From positions 1 through 19,979 of the forward strand of contig UQJU01000022.1 in the NCBI GenBank assembly GCA_900541355.1: a stretch of DNA of 19,979 nt, read 5' to 3'. The notes beneath the pieces were generated by a model. That model was not told the DNA's origin and did no database searches. It worked only from the letters and a program-made list of their open reading frames with translations. Below, piece by piece: positions 7,867 to 15,403 of this stretch. Numbering within the stretch: the first letter of the stretch is position 1; each line of letters begins with the position of its first letter. The translations under genes and the position numbers were made by a program. Origin of the DNA: Candidatus Avelusimicrobium fimicolum (GTDB lineage Bacteria > Elusimicrobiota > Elusimicrobia > Elusimicrobiales > Elusimicrobiaceae).

Positions 7867-8591
7867 TGAAGAAACTCATTTGTTTATTTACACTTTTGGC
7901 TTTTGTCTGCGTGCCGTTTGCGCAAGCGCAAAAAACGGCCCGCAAAGGCCGCCGTGCCTCTGCCAAAAAGGATATGACGGGTACGGTAGCCCCGCAGGCG
8001 CAAAAAGCCTTGGCCGCCCAGGCGGACGTGTCGGTGGAAGCCTTGCCGCAAGCGGGAGCGGTTGCTGTTGACGCAACGCCCCAGGTTCCGCAAGAAGGCG
8101 CACAACCTGTGTTGCCCGTTGCGGGTGACGCTCCGGCTGTGCCGGCCGCAGAGGGGGAAGGTTTTGTTGCCCCGCGTGAAGAAGTAGCCGAAAAGCCCGA
8201 GGAGGCCGCGGCCCCGCGTGTGGTGTATAACCCCAAGTCCCGCCGGGATCCGACCTTATCGCCCGATGACTTTTTGCTCTTGCAATTCCGCGAGCAACAG
8301 CGTTTGGCCGCTATTGAAGCGGAACGCCAACGCAAACTTGCCGAAGAAAGACGTAAACGCGAAGAAGAAGAACGCTTGCGTCAGTTGGAACTCGCCCGCA
8401 TTAAAGACCCGACCCGTGAGGTTAGAAACCGCATTAAGATCGGCGGTATTATCGGACAAGAGGTTTTTATCGGCAGTAAGATTTACACCGTAGGGAAAAG
8501 CATTTATGGCGCGCGGATTGTGGAAGTCCGTCCAGATTCCGTCGTGTTTTCTTACAAGGGTCATAAATTTGTTCGTAAAATGCAGTTGTAA
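7866..8591 (+). CDS. pilP: PilP/GspC-like periplasmic protein with Pro/Ala linker and coiled coil
   Basis: The 241-residue protein begins with a Sec signal peptide (MKKLICLFTLLAFV, cleavage near AQA|QK, residue 22). No lipobox cysteine is placed for lipoprotein processing, unlike many PilP proteins. A basic then Ala/Pro-rich linker (about 25-118) leads to a highly charged helix (about 135-175, EAERQRKLAEERRKREEEE) and a small beta domain (about 180-241) with GGIIGQEVFIG and IYGARIVEVRPDSVVF, the pattern of the PilP/GspC homology region. That domain contacts the N-terminal domains of the secretin in known systems. The long charged helix is unusual for PilP and may act as a spacer or partner-binding helix. 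AGGAGG precedes the ATG, which overlaps the pilO stop codon. Confidence 0.75.
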   Translation: MKKLICLFTLLAFVCVPFAQAQKTARKGRRASAKKDMTGTVAPQAQKALAAQADVSVEALPQAGAVAVDATPQVPQEGAQPVLPVAGDAPAVPAAEGEGFVAPREEVAEKPEEAAAPRVVYNPKSRRDPTLSPDDFLLLQFREQQRLAAIEAERQRKLAEERRKREEEERLRQLELARIKDPTREVRNRIKIGGIIGQEVFIGSKIYTVGKSIYGARIVEVRPDSVVFSYKGHKFVRKMQL

Positions 8592-8624
8592 TCAAATCAT
8601 TTAGGAAAAATTATAGGAGGATAG

Positions 8625-10223
8625 ATGACAAATCGTTTAGCAGTTGCGCTGGCGTGTGTGGCGGCTGTGAGTTTGGGTGGCAATGCCTTTGCCCAAAAAT
8701 CCCGGCAATCCTTACCTAGCGACAACACTATCGCTGTAACAGAAGATACAACGGTAAAGTTGAATGGCGAATCCGAACTGTACAAAGAAACCGAAGCGTC
8801 CTCGCCTTTGGACCGCAAAGTGTCCATCCGCGTTTCCAACGTACCGATATCGGCGTTCTTGAACAGTATCACGACGCAAGCCAAAATCAACTTTATTATG
8901 AGCGAGGAATTCGCCAATAAAAAAGTGACGGCTTCGCTGACACGTGTAACGGTACGCGAAGCGTTGGATACGCTTTTGCGCGTGCAAGGGTTGGCTTATC
9001 AACGCATCGGCAAGAGCGACAGTTACGTCGTAACCAAACGCTCCAATGATGCCCCGGATACCATTACTAAGATTTATACCCTTAGTTATATTTCCCTGCA
9101 AGGTGTTGGTTCCGCGCAGAGCGAACTCAACAGCATTATGCCGCAGGATGTGTCTTCTAGCAGTTCTTCCAGTTCGTCCGGTGATTCTACCGGTTTGAAC
9201 TTGGGTGGATCTTCCTCCGGTTCGGGTTCCGACTCTTACAGCGGCGGTGCAGAAATTACGACAATTGTCAAAAGTATGCTCTCCCCGGTCGGTAAGATTG
9301 CCGTGGATCCCCGCACGAACAAATTGATTATTACCGACGTGGCCGAAGTATTCCCGCAGGTGGAAAACATCTTGGCCGAGTTGGATATTAAACCCCCGCA
9401 GATTTTGATTGAAGCGCAAATCGTGGAAGTCAGCAAGACGAGCGGTTTGAGTCTCGGCTTTGAATACGGCGGAAGCGCCGGCGCAATGGTTTCTATGACG
9501 GGTCCCAAACGCAAAGTGGACTTGGAATATATTAAAGGCCAAGGCGTGAAAGGTTGGAACTATATTTTCCCGAGCAAGGACCAGTTGAACAGCGGTTCTT
9601 CCGGCTCTGGTTCCGGCTCTGGTTCCAGTTCCGGTTCCGGCTCTTCCACATCTTCTAGCGACGGAGGCGAAGATGAGGGTGGTTTGTTGGACTTCTCGGC
9701 CTTTAACATAGTGCTGAAAAGTTTACTGACCCGCGGTGAAGCCAAATATTTGGGTAAACCGAAAGTGGTAACCTTGAACAACAAAACGGCCACCATCACC
9801 ACCTCTACGGATGCCACCGTTGGTCAAACGGTGAGCCAGTCCGGTAGTGGCGGAGGTGAAGCCTTGACCACCCAATCGGCGGAAAGAAAACGCGTCGGTC
9901 TTACCTTGCAGGTTACCCCGCAGGTAAACCGCGAAGGCTATGTAACGCTGTATGTGCAGCCTTCTTACTCCGACTTGGTAAGTTCCGGTTTTGACTTCTC
10001 CAAAGATACTACCACCCGCGCGGCTTCCACCTTGGTCCGCGTGAAGAACGGCCAAACGGTCGTTATCGGCGGTCTGCTCACTTCGCGTGAAACGGACCAG
10101 ACCCGCAAAGTACCGCTCTTGGGCGATATTCCGCTGTTGGGCTGGCTGTTTACCAGCAAGACCAAATCTAAAAGTACCACCGACTTGGTCATCTTCATTA
10201 CCCCGACCATTTTGGCGGAATAG
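8625..10223 (+). CDS. pilQ: Type IV pilus / type II secretion secretin
   Basis: The 532-residue protein has a signal peptide ending near NAFA|QKSRQ (residue 23). An STN/N0-like domain (about 62-130; VSIRVSNVPISAFLNSI, VREALDTLLRVQGL) is followed by one N1-like KH domain (about 145-260; KIAVDPRTNKLIITD, ILAELDIKPPQILIEAQIVEV) and the secretin core to the end (GEAKYLGKPKVVTLNN, VVIGGLLTSRE, VPLLGDIPLLGWLFTSK, TDLVIFITPTIL). It lacks the AMIN domains of typical PilQ and is shorter than the usual ~700 residues. Two low-complexity Ser/Gly loops interrupt it (about 176-207 and 324-350), the second followed by an acidic patch. The protein would form the outer-membrane ring through which the filament or substrate passes. 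AGGAGG (8614-8619) precedes ATG 8625. Confidence 0.93.
   Translation: MTNRLAVALACVAAVSLGGNAFAQKSRQSLPSDNTIAVTEDTTVKLNGESELYKETEASSPLDRKVSIRVSNVPISAFLNSITTQAKINFIMSEEFANKKVTASLTRVTVREALDTLLRVQGLAYQRIGKSDSYVVTKRSNDAPDTITKIYTLSYISLQGVGSAQSELNSIMPQDVSSSSSSSSSGDSTGLNLGGSSSGSGSDSYSGGAEITTIVKSMLSPVGKIAVDPRTNKLIITDVAEVFPQVENILAELDIKPPQILIEAQIVEVSKTSGLSLGFEYGGSAGAMVSMTGPKRKVDLEYIKGQGVKGWNYIFPSKDQLNSGSSGSGSGSGSSSGSGSSTSSSDGGEDEGGLLDFSAFNIVLKSLLTRGEAKYLGKPKVVTLNNKTATITTSTDATVGQTVSQSGSGGGEALTTQSAERKRVGLTLQVTPQVNREGYVTLYVQPSYSDLVSSGFDFSKDTTTRAASTLVRVKNGQTVVIGGLLTSRETDQTRKVPLLGDIPLLGWLFTSKTKSKSTTDLVIFITPTILAE
9594..9651 (+). repeat. In-frame hexanucleotide tandem tract coding Ser/Gly in the secretin
   Basis: The tract consists of variants of a 6-base unit (GGTTCC, GGCTCT, AGTTCC), encoding alternating Gly-Ser and Ser-Ser. 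Because the unit is two codons, gain or loss of units would lengthen or shorten the loop without breaking the frame. Confidence 0.6.
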
Positions 10224-10235
10224 TTAATTCTTTAA

Positions 10236-10262
10236 CCGCCCCCGGTGATAAACTGGGGGCGG
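10236..10262 (+). promoter_or_regulatory. GC-rich hairpin between pilQ and pilB without a T tract
   Basis: CCGCCCCC (10236-10243) pairs perfectly with GGGGGCGG (10255-10262) around an 11-base loop, 13 bases after the pilQ stop. No run of T follows, so it is a poor intrinsic terminator. It is more likely an mRNA-stabilising, processing or partial-attenuation hairpin that sets pilQ expression apart from pilBC and the pilins. Confidence 0.55.
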
Positions 10263-10297
10263 CAGTATCAAAAGCAAGCAATATAGAGGATTAGGAA

Positions 10298-12034
10298 ATG
10301 GCAAAACAGTTAAGTGAGATTTTGGTAGAACAAGGCACCTTAAATGAAGATCAAGTCAAGCGTGCGATGTTGTTCTCCAAACAAAACAACGTAACGTTCG
10401 CGGAGGCCGTTATCAAGTTCGGCTTTGCGTCCGAAGAAAAGGTAACGGCGGCGCTCTCTAAACATTTTGCGGTTCCCTACGCTTCTAAGGAAAACGGTAT
10501 TTTAGTGCCGGAAAAAGAGCAGAATTTGCAGGATATTATTCCTGAAAAATTCGCCCGTGAAAATATGGTTATTCCGTTGTTCGTGGAGGATGACTCCCTC
10601 GCGGTAGCGGTGTTGGACCCGACCAATGTGTTCCTGCTTGAAAATATTAAAATGATGTCCGGTAAGCAGGTGCAACCCTTTTTAGCCAGTAAAAGCCAAC
10701 TTTTAAACGTAATTGATACTTTCTATTCTAACAAAAACCTGTTGGAAGAAGTAATGAACGAAGCCGCCAAACCCCAAGTGGAGGTGGCCGACGAAGAAAG
10801 CGACGACGATGTGGATGTGTCGGGCTTTTTGGACTTGGATAAAGTTTCACCCAGTGCTTCGCAGTATGTAAAACAGGTAAACGCTATTTTGCGCCAGGCC
10901 ATTACAGAGCGCACGTCAGATATTCACTTGGAACTGTTTGATGCGCGCGTAAGTTTGCGCTTCCGTATTGACGGGTCTTTGTACGAACGCACGGCCCCGG
11001 CCAAAGAGTCTGTAAACGCCATTATTTCCCGTATTAAGATTTTGTCTAAATTGGATATCGCGGAAAAACGCTTGCCGCAGGACGGCAGTTTTACTATCCG
11101 CTACCAAAACCGCTCCATTGAAGTCCGTGTATCTGTCTGCCCGACGGTATATGGCGAAAAACTGGTGCTTCGTATTTTGGATAAAGGTACGAGCGAAATG
11201 AACGTGGATAAACTGGGGTTTGAACCGGACCAGAAAAAAGCCTTCTTGGATGCGGCCAACTTGCCCCACGGGCTGATTTTCTTGACGGGTCCTACCGGTT
11301 CCGGTAAATCTACCACGTTAAACGCGGTACTGACAACCATCCGCACCCCCGAGTTAAACTTTATGACATTGGAAGACCCGGTGGAATACAAACTGGCGGG
11401 TATTAGCCAGGTGCAGGTAAAGCCGGCCATTGGCCTTACGTTTGCGGCGGGCTTACGCTCGTTCTTACGTCAGGACCCGGACGTAATTCTGGTGGGGGAA
11501 GTCCGCGATAACGAAACTGCCGAAGCCTGCTTGAAGGCGGCCTTAACCGGCCACTTGGTGCTTTCCACGCTTCACACCAACGAAGCCTTGGGGGCGGTTC
11601 CCCGTTTGATTGATATGGGTATGGAACCCTTTTTGCTTGCGTCCTCCTTGGCGTTGGTGGCGGCACAGCGTTTGGTGCGTATCTTGTGCCCGTACTGCAA
11701 AGTGCCGCATATACCGGACCCGGCCACCTTGCAGCGTATCATTAAAGAGGGTCATTTGAACCCGCACGACCAAAATTCTTGGACATTTTTCAAGTCTGTC
11801 GGTTGCCCCAAGTGCTTCGGCACCGGGTTTATGGGCCGCCGCGCCATTTACGAAGTATATCGTATGACGGAGGAAATGCGTAATATTATTTATAAAACGC
11901 AGGACCTCGTGGAGTTGAAACGGGCGGCGGAACGCTCCGGCTCGCTCAACCTGCGTGCAAACGGGTGGCACAAAGTCATCCGCGGGCAAACGACGGTAGA
12001 TGAAATTTTGAGTATTACGACATCAGACGAATAA
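10298..12034 (+). CDS. pilB: Assembly ATPase PilB/GspE
   Basis: The 578-residue protein has an N-terminal MshEN/T2SSE_N-type domain (about 1-150), an acidic linker (DEESDDDVDV), an N2 domain (about 185-300) and a RecA-like ATPase core. Key motifs are Walker A GPTGSGKST (331-339), Asp box TLEDPVEY, Walker B VILVGEVRD and His box TGHLVLSTLHTN. A four-cysteine zinc site is intact (C464-PY-C467 and C503-PK-C506). The protein powers pilin insertion at the inner-membrane platform and belongs to the extension class (PilB/GspE) rather than the PilT class, which lacks the long N-terminal region and the zinc site. Its N-terminal repeats have QLS and TFA where c-di-GMP-binding MshEN proteins have RLG, so c-di-GMP control is doubtful. 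GAGGATTAGGAAATG provides the start; the next gene is 10 bases downstream. Confidence 0.95.
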   Translation: MAKQLSEILVEQGTLNEDQVKRAMLFSKQNNVTFAEAVIKFGFASEEKVTAALSKHFAVPYASKENGILVPEKEQNLQDIIPEKFARENMVIPLFVEDDSLAVAVLDPTNVFLLENIKMMSGKQVQPFLASKSQLLNVIDTFYSNKNLLEEVMNEAAKPQVEVADEESDDDVDVSGFLDLDKVSPSASQYVKQVNAILRQAITERTSDIHLELFDARVSLRFRIDGSLYERTAPAKESVNAIISRIKILSKLDIAEKRLPQDGSFTIRYQNRSIEVRVSVCPTVYGEKLVLRILDKGTSEMNVDKLGFEPDQKKAFLDAANLPHGLIFLTGPTGSGKSTTLNAVLTTIRTPELNFMTLEDPVEYKLAGISQVQVKPAIGLTFAAGLRSFLRQDPDVILVGEVRDNETAEACLKAALTGHLVLSTLHTNEALGAVPRLIDMGMEPFLLASSLALVAAQRLVRILCPYCKVPHIPDPATLQRIIKEGHLNPHDQNSWTFFKSVGCPKCFGTGFMGRRAIYEVYRMTEEMRNIIYKTQDLVELKRAAERSGSLNLRANGWHKVIRGQTTVDEILSITTSDE

Positions 12035-12044
12035 CAGAGGGTTT

Positions 12045-13268
12045 ATGCAAAAATATACTTATACAGTCAGAGATGCTAACGGCAAAACCATTAAAGGTTC
12101 CGTGTCGGCGGACAACCGCGAAAAGGTAATTCTCGCCCTTCAAAACAAAGGGTATTTAGTGTTGGACGTGCAGGAAGGAAACGGTGGTTTGTTTGGGGGA
12201 GGTGGCCCGGCTAAAAAGAGAGGCGGTAAAGTGCCCGGCCACGTTTTGGCCTTCTTTGCCGAACAGTTATCCACACTTATTGCCGGCGGTGTGCCGCTCG
12301 TGCGCGCCGTATCGTTGTTGGGTGAATACGCTTCCAACCCCACATTAGGTTATGTGCTTACGCAAGTGGCCAAGGATATTGCAGGCGGTCAGTCTTTGCA
12401 CTCCGCGCTTGCCCAACATCCCAAGACGTTCAGCCATATTTGGCTGTCTTTGGTTCAGGCGGGTGAAGTAGGTGGCCAGTTGGCGGATACGTTGATGCAG
12501 ATTTCGCTCTATACCAAAACGCAGGAAGGGATGAAGAGCAAAATCATCACGGCCGTTACCTACCCGGCTATTTTGATGTTGGCCTCTGTCGGCGTGCTTA
12601 TTTACTTTATTTTGGGTATCGTGCCGACATTCGCGCAAATCTTTAAGGACTTTAATATTGACTTGCCGATGATTACGGTTATCGTATTAAATGTGTCCAG
12701 TTTGCTTATCAATAACGGTATTTTGATTATTGTATCCGCGATTGCTCTGTTTGTGGCGTTCCGTTTCTATATCAAGACGGCGGACGGCAAAAAACGTTGG
12801 CACGCGTTTTTACTTTCAATGCCGCTGTTTGGTAACTTCCTTAAAAACATTTATTACGATCGGATGCTTTCCACGCTTTGTACCCTGCTTAAAAGCGGTG
12901 TAACTATTTTGAACGCTATCTTGGTATTGGAAGAATCCTTTGACGGAAACGTCATCATCCAAAACGCTTTGAAGCACGTCCGCACGGAAGTTGCGGCCGG
13001 TAAGGCCATTTCCGAATCGTTTCGCGCTACGGGGGTATTCCCCGGCTTGATGACGGAAATGATGCTGATGGGCGAGGAATCTGGTAAACTGCCCAGCATT
13101 ATTGGCACGCTTTCCAAGTTCTATGCCGATAACGTGGACCAGTTTATTGCCCGTTTCTCCGCGGTGATTGACCCTATCTTAATCTGCGGTGTCGGTGCGC
13201 TGATTGGTATCATTGTAGCCTCTATCTTCTTGCCTATCTTCAAGTTGTCCCAAATCGGCGGCAACTAA
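12045..13268 (+). CDS. pilC: Inner-membrane platform protein PilC/GspF
   Basis: The 407-residue protein matches the usual ~400-residue length of the GspF family. An N-terminal basic/aromatic segment (YTYTVRDANGKTIKGSV) is followed by a Gly-rich linker (about 46-65) and two repeated cytoplasmic helical domains, each with the FAEQLSTLIAGGVPLVRA-type motif (first copy about 72-90, second copy near RMLSTLCTLLKSGV at about 271-285). Membrane helices lie at about 166-192, 209-242 and 373-397. It sits in the inner membrane, contacts the ATPase and transfers pilins into the growing filament. AGAGGG precedes ATG 12045. The first pilin gene follows after 12 bases. Confidence 0.95.
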   Translation: MQKYTYTVRDANGKTIKGSVSADNREKVILALQNKGYLVLDVQEGNGGLFGGGGPAKKRGGKVPGHVLAFFAEQLSTLIAGGVPLVRAVSLLGEYASNPTLGYVLTQVAKDIAGGQSLHSALAQHPKTFSHIWLSLVQAGEVGGQLADTLMQISLYTKTQEGMKSKIITAVTYPAILMLASVGVLIYFILGIVPTFAQIFKDFNIDLPMITVIVLNVSSLLINNGILIIVSAIALFVAFRFYIKTADGKKRWHAFLLSMPLFGNFLKNIYYDRMLSTLCTLLKSGVTILNAILVLEESFDGNVIIQNALKHVRTEVAAGKAISESFRATGVFPGLMTEMMLMGEESGKLPSIIGTLSKFYADNVDQFIARFSAVIDPILICGVGALIGIIVASIFLPIFKLSQIGGN

Positions 13269-13280
13269 TCGGGGGAAAGT

Positions 13281-13805
13281 ATGAAGAAAGGTTTTACATT
13301 ATTGGAAGTTCTGATTGTAGTGGTGATTGCGGTGTCTGTTGCGGTGTTTGCCGTGCCGGCCTACAAAAAAACGCAGGATAAAAACCGCTATTTGGCGGCC
13401 CAAGGGGTGCTTATGGACTTGGGCAACGGCCTGCGCACGTTGCAATCGGAAGGATATGCTTTTCCGTCCGCTGCCCAACAGGTAACGTATTCCAATATGA
13501 ACGGAACCTTGGCGGCGGATGCGGTGATTTCGTCTTCCAACTATCAAAGGGCCTTGGTGGCGCGCAAATATATGTCGCCGATTCCGTTTGATAATACCTC
13601 TACTAGTATCTATAAGGGCTATAAATTTTACGCTTGCCCGGTGAATACAGCATCCTTCTCTAATTGTTGTAATAACAATGCCGGAGTAGTGGCCTGTATG
13701 GAAGACAGCACTTTGCAAACGGTAGCAAACAGTCCGACGGCAGGCCAATATTACCGGGCGACTTTTTTGCGTAGCGGAAGTATCAAGCGTATTCCCAAAA
13801 ACTAA
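13281..13805 (+). CDS. Type IV pilin-like protein 1 (class III signal, Glu5 present)
   Basis: The 174-residue product has a three-residue basic leader (MKKG) with the prepilin peptidase site after Gly4, giving FTLLEV with Glu at mature position 5, then a hydrophobic helix to about residue 26 with a helix-kinking Pro (AVPAYKK). The globular part has five cysteines, four of them within FYACPVNTASFSNCCNN and VVACME, suitable for disulfides like those closing the pilin D-region. Being first after the platform gene and having a minimal leader, it is a candidate for an abundant subunit, but pilin classes cannot be assigned from this sequence alone. GGGGGAAAGT provides the ribosome binding site. Confidence 0.85.
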   Translation: MKKGFTLLEVLIVVVIAVSVAVFAVPAYKKTQDKNRYLAAQGVLMDLGNGLRTLQSEGYAFPSAAQQVTYSNMNGTLAADAVISSSNYQRALVARKYMSPIPFDNTSTSIYKGYKFYACPVNTASFSNCCNNNAGVVACMEDSTLQTVANSPTAGQYYRATFLRSGSIKRIPKN

Positions 13806-13807
13806 AC

Positions 13808-13836
13808 TTGACAAAGGGGCAAAACTGCGCAATACT
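13808..13836 (+). promoter_or_regulatory. Possible internal promoter between pilin genes 1 and 2
   Basis: A perfect -35 TTGACA (13808-13813) lies 17 bases upstream of AATACT (13831-13836, four of six -10 bases), in the 48-base gap between two pilin genes. That gap is larger than the 8-13 bases usual in this part of the operon, which supports a regulatory use such as raising the downstream pilin message. Confidence 0.5.
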
Positions 13837-13853
13837 GTATTAGTGGGGATTTT

Positions 13854-14282
13854 ATGAAGAGAAATGGTTTTACATTAATAGAACTTTTGATTGCGGCCAC
13901 GATTATCGGCATTTTAGCGGTATTTGCTACGGTGGCTTACCGCAACAGTGCTTCGGATGCGCGTGCGGCAAGTGCCAAAGCCTATGCTAATGCTTTGGCT
14001 CAGGCGGCCCAGCGTTATCTGTTGGACCCGTCGGCCTGCTATTCGTCCAATGTCGCTATTACCTCTACGCCCACGGTGGGTGCATTGGTGCAATGCGGTC
14101 TGTTGGAAACGAACCGTTCTGCCGATTCTTCGGAATATTTCAGTTATGCGTTGGATACGTCTAATTCTTCTTGCTTTGTAAAAATGACCCCCAAGGAGGC
14201 TTATTTGGGCAAACTGTCGGACCGCTATAAAAAGTATTCCTATTGTGTGTCTAATGCCGGGGTAGGAGCGGAAAGTTTTTAG
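13854..14282 (+). CDS. Type IV pilin-like protein 2 (Glu5 present)
   Basis: The 142-residue product has leader MKRNG and mature start FTLIELLIAATIIGILAVFA, an almost consensus pilin N-terminus with Glu5. After the helix it continues with an Ala-rich amphipathic alpha1-C segment (SAKAYANALAQAAQRYLL) and a short globular domain with four cysteines (two flank the middle, SACYSSN and VQCGL; two near the end, SSCFVK and YSYCVSN). This compact form with an Ala-rich helix resembles major pilins. It may be the main subunit, possibly driven by the internal promoter just upstream. Ribosome binding site GTGGGGA; eight bases separate it from the next gene. Confidence 0.87.
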   Translation: MKRNGFTLIELLIAATIIGILAVFATVAYRNSASDARAASAKAYANALAQAAQRYLLDPSACYSSNVAITSTPTVGALVQCGLLETNRSADSSEYFSYALDTSNSSCFVKMTPKEAYLGKLSDRYKKYSYCVSNAGVGAESF

Positions 14283-14290
14283 GAGCCTTT

Positions 14291-14869
14291 ATGATGAATA
14301 AAAAAGGTTTTACCTTAATGGAAATTTTGGCGGTGTTACTGGTAATTGCTGTGGTGGTATCTATGGCGGTGCCGGTGTTGCGCTCGGTTCGTTACGAGGT
14401 AAAAAACGGCCAAGCCAAAAATGCCGCCCACAAATTGGCGCAGGCTGTGCGCACCTATTACCAGGTTAGCCGTGGCGGCGTGCCGCGCGGGCAATCCTTT
14501 ACACCTACGGCGGATAGCGATAAAGCAAATATCGTTTTGGCGGCGCCTTCTGCCTGTGTGGCTCCGTCCGAAACGGGTATTCCGCTTCAAAAAACGACTG
14601 GCTCGGTGGAAATTAAGCAGTTGTTTGCGTGCGGCTATTTGTCGTTTAAAGATTTTGTCAGTTTGCCTTATACCTTTACGGTGTGCGACCCTCGCCCCGG
14701 GCAAGTGCCTAACGATACCTGTAAATTGAGCGAAGCCACGGGAACCAATACGCCGATTGTGGTAGTTAAAGGGGCGGCCGGTTCCGGTGATAAATACGAC
14801 GCAAGCAAGAATAAAGATTATCTTATTTATGTGGACCAGTCTATGAAGGTAAAGGATTCCTCCAAATAG
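14291..14869 (+). CDS. Type IV pilin-like protein 3 (Glu5 present)
   Basis: The 192-residue product has leader MMNKKG and mature start FTLMEILAVLLVIAVVVSMA, with Glu5 and a Pro at the helix kink (AVPVLRS). Tandem ATG codons at 14291 and 14294 are both possible; AGGAG at 14281-14285 slightly favours the first. The following helix (NAAHKLAQAVRTYYQV) and a Gly/Arg-rich turn lead to a globular region with four cysteines (SACVAPS, FACGYL, TVCDPR, DTCKLS). The arrangement is like pilin 1 and GspG/GspH-type pseudopilins. Its role as a major or minor subunit is unresolved. Confidence 0.85.
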   Translation: MMNKKGFTLMEILAVLLVIAVVVSMAVPVLRSVRYEVKNGQAKNAAHKLAQAVRTYYQVSRGGVPRGQSFTPTADSDKANIVLAAPSACVAPSETGIPLQKTTGSVEIKQLFACGYLSFKDFVSLPYTFTVCDPRPGQVPNDTCKLSEATGTNTPIVVVKGAAGSGDKYDASKNKDYLIYVDQSMKVKDSSK

Positions 14870-14878
14870 GAGTAGTTT

Positions 14879-15403
14879 ATGATGCAATTTTTAAAACGAG
14901 TTTTAACTAAAAAGAAAGGTGTTACCATTTTGGAAGGACTGATTGCCTTGGGGCTGCTCGCTTTGGTGGCGGCAGGAACCTTTGGGGTGTTATTGTCTGT
15001 TGCCCGTAAATCGGGCGCGCCGGACATCCGCGAGGAAATGGTGCTTGCGGTGGAACGCGCCAACGACCAGTTGCAAATGTATTCGTCCGGTATCGTATCT
15101 GGTATGACTAACAGCAAACTTTACGAACAATATGCTAATGGTATGTGTGGGGGGAGTTTGATACCGGCGGAGGTTAAGGTTTCGGATAGTTCTCCTATGG
15201 AACTTGGCTCGCATAACATTAAGTGTATGCTTCCGCCCTTGTGCGATTACAGTAATTCCACTTTTACTTATACGGTGAGGGAAGCCAGTTTCACCACGCA
15301 TAATTACGGCGCTTCTAATATGGTAACGGATTATGCTAGCGCGTTTCCGACCAAGGGCCGCCAGGTTACCTTTAATATTACTTGCAACGGGTTTACGTTA
15401 TGA
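14879..15403 (+). CDS. Minor pilin-like protein 4 (PilV/GspI-like)
   Basis: The 174-residue product has a longer leader (MMQFLKRVLTKKKG, cleavage after Gly14) and mature start VTILEGLIALGLLALVAAGT with Glu5. Val at +1 and the Glu-Gly/Ala-Leu-Ile pattern recall PilV and GspI initiator-type minor pilins. The globular domain contains four cysteines (MCGGS, KCMLPPLCDYS, NITCNG) and is rich in Ser, Thr and Asn. AGGAGTAG precedes tandem ATG codons. Its stop codon overlaps the start of the next gene (ATGA), so the two are probably made in a fixed ratio, as expected for partners at a filament tip (GspI-GspJ or PilV-PilW). Confidence 0.8.
   Translation: MMQFLKRVLTKKKGVTILEGLIALGLLALVAAGTFGVLLSVARKSGAPDIREEMVLAVERANDQLQMYSSGIVSGMTNSKLYEQYANGMCGGSLIPAEVKVSDSSPMELGSHNIKCMLPPLCDYSNSTFTYTVREASFTTHNYGASNMVTDYASAFPTKGRQVTFNITCNGFTL

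Noticed and set aside
8712..9542. 276-codon minus-strand ORF opposite pilQ
   Set aside because: The + strand encodes the recognised secretin domains here. The minus frame shows only low-complexity Arg/His/Gly-rich shadow sequence.
9594..9651. CRISPR-like or minisatellite array
   Set aside because: The units are six bases long, have no spacers and encode a Ser/Gly loop in frame, so this is coding low complexity.
13299..13832. 177-codon minus-strand ORF opposite pilin 1
   Set aside because: The + strand has a consensus prepilin leader and ribosome binding site; the antisense frame is a shadow.
14336..14887. 183-codon minus-strand ORF opposite pilin 3
   Set aside because: It is an antisense shadow of a clear pilin gene, with His/Arg-rich composition and no domain.
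15382..15399. TTG start for minor pilin 5
   Set aside because: ATG 15400 gives a normal short basic leader and an ATGA overlap with the previous gene; the TTG adds six residues with no ribosome binding site.
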